A stretch of DNA of 64,000 nucleotides from Lineus longissimus (Eukaryota; Nemertea; Pilidiophora; Heteronemertea; Lineidae). The stretch covers positions 374,001 to 438,000 of the forward strand of contig NC_088322.1 of NCBI RefSeq assembly GCF_910592395.1, read 5' to 3'. Positions 61,465 to 64,000 of the stretch are shown here, piece after piece. The notes under the pieces were generated by a model. The model had not been told where the DNA came from and made no database searches. It saw nothing but the letters and a program-made list of their open reading frames with translations. The first letter of the stretch is position 1; each line of letters opens with the position of its first letter. The position numbers and the translations under genes were made by a program.

Positions 61465-64000
61465 TGGCGACGAGGACTTTGGGACCCTGCTGGGTAATAG
61501 TTGAAGTGCTGCAATACGTTTAGAAAGTTAGATAGACCGGCGGTTTTCTCCGGTGGGCTGCTGCGTACTACATACATGCTACTGACTGTATATGCTGTGC
61601 ATACTCTACTAGGACACTGTTCGTTTACGTACTGCTGCTGTACTTGCTGTACTGCTTACGATGGCTGCTGCGAGTGCCCTAATCGGGTCAGTTGGACCTT
61701 ATAACGAAACCGAGGACTTTGAAACGTATTTGGAACGGGTGAATTTGTTCTTTGATGCCAATGCTGTGGCAAATGAGAAAAAGGTTGCGGCGTTGCTGAC
61801 TCTTATTGGCCCTAAACCATATGCTGTTTTACGCTCTCTGGTGGCCCCAGATAACCCTAAGGACAAAACATTTGCCCAAAATGTTAACTCGCTGAAGGCA
61901 CACTACTGTCCAAAGCCGTTGGCGATAGTGGAGAGGTTTCGCTTCATGAAACGATTACAAGCAGAAGGCGAGTCGATTAAATCGTATAAGGCAGAGTTAC
62001 AACGCCTTAGCACGCACTGTGCATTCGGAGGGTCATTGCATGAAAGGCTGAGAGACCAGTTTGTGGTTGGTCTTAAAAATGAGTCGATACAGAGGAAGCT
62101 ACTGACTGAACGAGACTTGTCATTTGCGAGAGCTGTTGAAATTGCTCTGGCAACAGAAACGGCATCGAAAGATGCTAAAGAGTTATCTAAAGCTAGTAGT
62201 GCATCTAGTAGTGGTACTGGTAATTCTGTACAATTTGTGAAGAAACAAAGTCAACGCAAACACGGTGGAAGTGCCGCTAGTGCTAATAGTAAAACTGATA
62301 CCAAGTATCAAGGTCGTTCCACTTACTGTTTCCGGTGTGGTGACAAGTCACATAAAGCGGACCGATGTGCACATAAGAACACAGAATGCAATTTTTGTGG
62401 AAAGCGCGGACATTTGCGAAAAGTTTGCCTGACTGAGAAAAAGGGTAAACCACCTCCGGCTCAGCCAAAGCCGACCGGTAAGGGGGTCCATCTGGTGGAC
62501 TCTGCAGAAACTCATGCAGATGAGGGATATGAACTGTTTGATTTGTATCATATGAAAACTACAGGGAGTGCGTCCGCATTTGTTACGAAGATGACCGTTA
62601 ACGATCGTCAGTTGTCGATGGAAATCGACACTGGAGCCGCTGTTACATTGATGAGTGAGAAAACATTTGTCAAGGAGTTTGGGAACATTGCATGTTTAAA
62701 ACCGTCAAGGTGTAGGTTGCGCACTTACACGGGCGAACCGCTGCCAGCTATAGGTAGGCTTGATGTGAAAGTCTCATATCAAGGAACATGTTATGATTTA
62801 CCATTACTAGTCGTTAGGGGTGATGGTCCAACGTTACTAGGCCGTGATTGGCTGTCTGTGATTCGTTTAGACTGGAAACAAGTGTACCGTGCTGATTCAG
62901 AACAGGAGGATGGTGTGCATAGGATTACTTTGGATTCAGTACTAAGTAAATACCCTGACATAGGAGACGGTCAGCTTGGCAAGGTCAAGGGCGTCAAGGG
63001 CAAGTTTTACATTGATCCTGACGTTAAACCAAAATTCTTTAAACCGCGTAGTGTAGCTTATGCGATTACAGATAAAGTTGAGACGGAGATTGATCGTTTG
63101 CGTTCCGAGAGTATACTGACTCCGGTCAAATTTGCTGACTGGGCGGCACCCATTGTTCCTGTTATGAAAGCGGATAAGAAAACTGTCCGAATCTGTGGTG
63201 ACTTTAAACTTACGGTGAACAAAGCTGCGAGGGTAGAGAAATACCCAATGCCAAAGGTCGAAGACCTGTACGCTAAGTTGGCTGGGGGCAAAAAGTTTAC
63301 TAAGCTTGATCTTAAGAATGCGTACCTACAGATTGAGTTAGAGGAAGAGTCGAAAAAGTACACTACAATAAATACCTCAAAGGGTTTGTTTCAATACAAC
63401 CGCCTACCGTTTGGGGTTAGTTCCGCTCCCGCCATTTTTCAAAGGATCATAGATTCCATTCTCAGTGGTCTCCCCTACGTCGTTGCGAGGATGGACGATG
63501 TGCTAATTTCAGGTGCATCTGATGAGGAGCATCTGGAAATTCTGGATGAGGTGCTGCGCCGACTCCATGAAGCAGGGATTAAGCTTAACATGGAGAAATG
63601 CAAATTTCTGGCGGATAGCGTCATTTACCTTGGGTACAAGATTGATGCAGAGGGTATCCACCCGGTCGAGGAGAAGGTTCGTGCAATAGCTCAAGCTCCA
63701 ACACCGATGGACGTTAAGGAGTTACGGTCTTACTTAGGTTGTTTGAACTATTATGCAAAGTTCTTACCGAACTTATCGATGGTTTTGGCTCCGCTGCATG
63801 AACTGCTTGTGAAAAATGTGCCTTTTCACTGGGGTTCTGAGCAGGAGTCAGCGTTTAGGCAATCTAAGGACTTACTACAGTCTTCACAGGTCCTGGTCCA
63901 CTACGATCCGACCAAAGACATTGTACTGTCATGTGATGCCTCGCCAAAAGGTATCGGAGCTGTGGTTTCTCACCGTTTTGAAAATGGTGACGAGCGTCCC
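61465..64000 (+). mobile_element. Ty3/gypsy LTR retrotransposon, cut by the window edge
   Basis: TGGCGACGAGGAC at 61465-61477 resembles the primer site found after the 5' LTR of many invertebrate gypsy elements. It is followed by a short leader and an uninterrupted gag-pol frame from 61661. The end is beyond position 64000. Confidence 0.85.
61661..64000 (+). CDS. Ty3/gypsy gag-pol polyprotein, intact so far, 3' end outside window
   Basis: ATG 61661 opens a frame with no stop for 780 codons to the window edge. Gag core at about residues 1-165 (YNETEDFETYLERV). Two canonical CX2CX4HX4C knuckles near 224 and 244 (CFRCGDKSHKADRC; CNFCGKRGHLRKVC). The aspartic protease has MEIDTGAAVTLM with D323. 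The RT has LDLKNAYLQIELEE, RLPFGVSSAP and MDD at 611-613 (Met in place of the usual Tyr-x before DD). RNase H begins with SCDASPKGIGAV (D759). Gag and pol are fused without a frameshift. The unbroken frame makes this the only retroelement in the window that might still be active. Confidence 0.93.
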   Translation, partial: MAAASALIGSVGPYNETEDFETYLERVNLFFDANAVANEKKVAALLTLIGPKPYAVLRSLVAPDNPKDKTFAQNVNSLKAHYCPKPLAIVERFRFMKRLQAEGESIKSYKAELQRLSTHCAFGGSLHERLRDQFVVGLKNESIQRKLLTERDLSFARAVEIALATETASKDAKELSKASSASSSGTGNSVQFVKKQSQRKHGGSAASANSKTDTKYQGRSTYCFRCGDKSHKADRCAHKNTECNFCGKRGHLRKVCLTEKKGKPPPAQPKPTGKGVHLVDSAETHADEGYELFDLYHMKTTGSASAFVTKMTVNDRQLSMEIDTGAAVTLMSEKTFVKEFGNIACLKPSRCRLRTYTGEPLPAIGRLDVKVSYQGTCYDLPLLVVRGDGPTLLGRDWLSVIRLDWKQVYRADSEQEDGVHRITLDSVLSKYPDIGDGQLGKVKGVKGKFYIDPDVKPKFFKPRSVAYAITDKVETEIDRLRSESILTPVKFADWAAPIVPVMKADKKTVRICGDFKLTVNKAARVEKYPMPKVEDLYAKLAGGKKFTKLDLKNAYLQIELEEESKKYTTINTSKGLFQYNRLPFGVSSAPAIFQRIIDSILSGLPYVVARMDDVLISGASDEEHLEILDEVLRRLHEAGIKLNMEKCKFLADSVIYLGYKIDAEGIHPVEEKVRAIAQAPTPMDVKELRSYLGCLNYYAKFLPNLSMVLAPLHELLVKNVPFHWGSEQESAFRQSKDLLQSSQVLVHYDPTKDIVLSCDASPKGIGAVVSHRFENGDERP

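Overview
This window looks like a stretch of animal nuclear genome, most likely a marine invertebrate. Genes are split by GT-AG introns and intergenic DNA is AT-rich with many short TAGGCCTA-like tracts. Transposon classes common in echinoderms, hemichordates, amphioxus and molluscs are abundant. I cannot fix the phylum; an echinoderm or hemichordate is a guess from base texture. There is no sign of bacterial genes, rRNA, functional tRNA or CRISPR. The window is dominated by mobile elements that have landed inside one another and inside a few host genes.

Layout. 0-1.7 kb: an intact three-exon ISXO2/Merlin-type DDE transposase gene. 1.9-5.25 kb: a decayed piggyBac transposon with recognisable ends. 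5.6-6.9 kb: a 5'-truncated CR1/L2-type LINE. 7.1-7.4 kb: a minisatellite. 7.7-28.2 kb: a plus-strand host gene with BEN-like C-terminal sequence. It begins (as far as visible) with three microexons and finishes with three exons at 27.4-28.2 kb. Its 19-kb intron holds a broken DDE transposase (8.6-10.1 kb), a pogo/mariner-type MITE (10.3 kb), a THAP transposase gene split by a BEL/Pao LTR retrotransposon (12.26-19.74 kb), and a minus-strand two-exon gene for a P2X7 ballast-like domain protein (27.1 to 21.2 kb). The intron of that last gene carries a two-gene PIF/Harbinger-type transposon with 53-bp terminal repeats (21.86-25.11 kb).

28.3-31.4 kb: interspersed repeats and a Tx1-like LINE 3' fragment. 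32.06-35.57 kb: a nearly full-length minus-strand LINE with one stop and one frameshift, inserted at the edge of a tandemly duplicated exon of a minus-strand host gene (35.6-36.35 kb). 36.7-39.3 kb: AACACC-rich and TTCGCC-rich simple repeats. 39.3-45.2 kb: a plus-strand host gene of unknown function. Its first visible exon is split by an internally deleted LTR element (39,456-42,624, 4-bp target duplication), and its last exon has seeded a 1.4-kb array of a 27-bp repeat. 46.7-48.1 kb: two foldback elements. 48.4-49.4 kb: a CGT microsatellite and three roughly 300-bp tandem units.

51.4-60.0 kb: a two-gene ISL2EU-like (PHIS group) transposon. One plus-strand gene encodes SAP-like, SWIM zinc finger and YqaJ exonuclease parts; the convergent minus-strand gene encodes a THAP-DDE transposase with a stop and a frameshift. 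60.3 kb: the first exon of a ZSWIM3-like gene. 61.5-64.0 kb: an intact Ty3/gypsy gag-pol reading frame that runs off the window.

The host genes (BEN-like, P2X7 ballast-like, the duplicated-exon gene, the repeat-tailed gene and the ZSWIM3-like gene) show no obvious shared pathway; what joins them is heavy transposon loading. All coordinates and splice sites were read by eye; family names rest on motif recognition without database searches.
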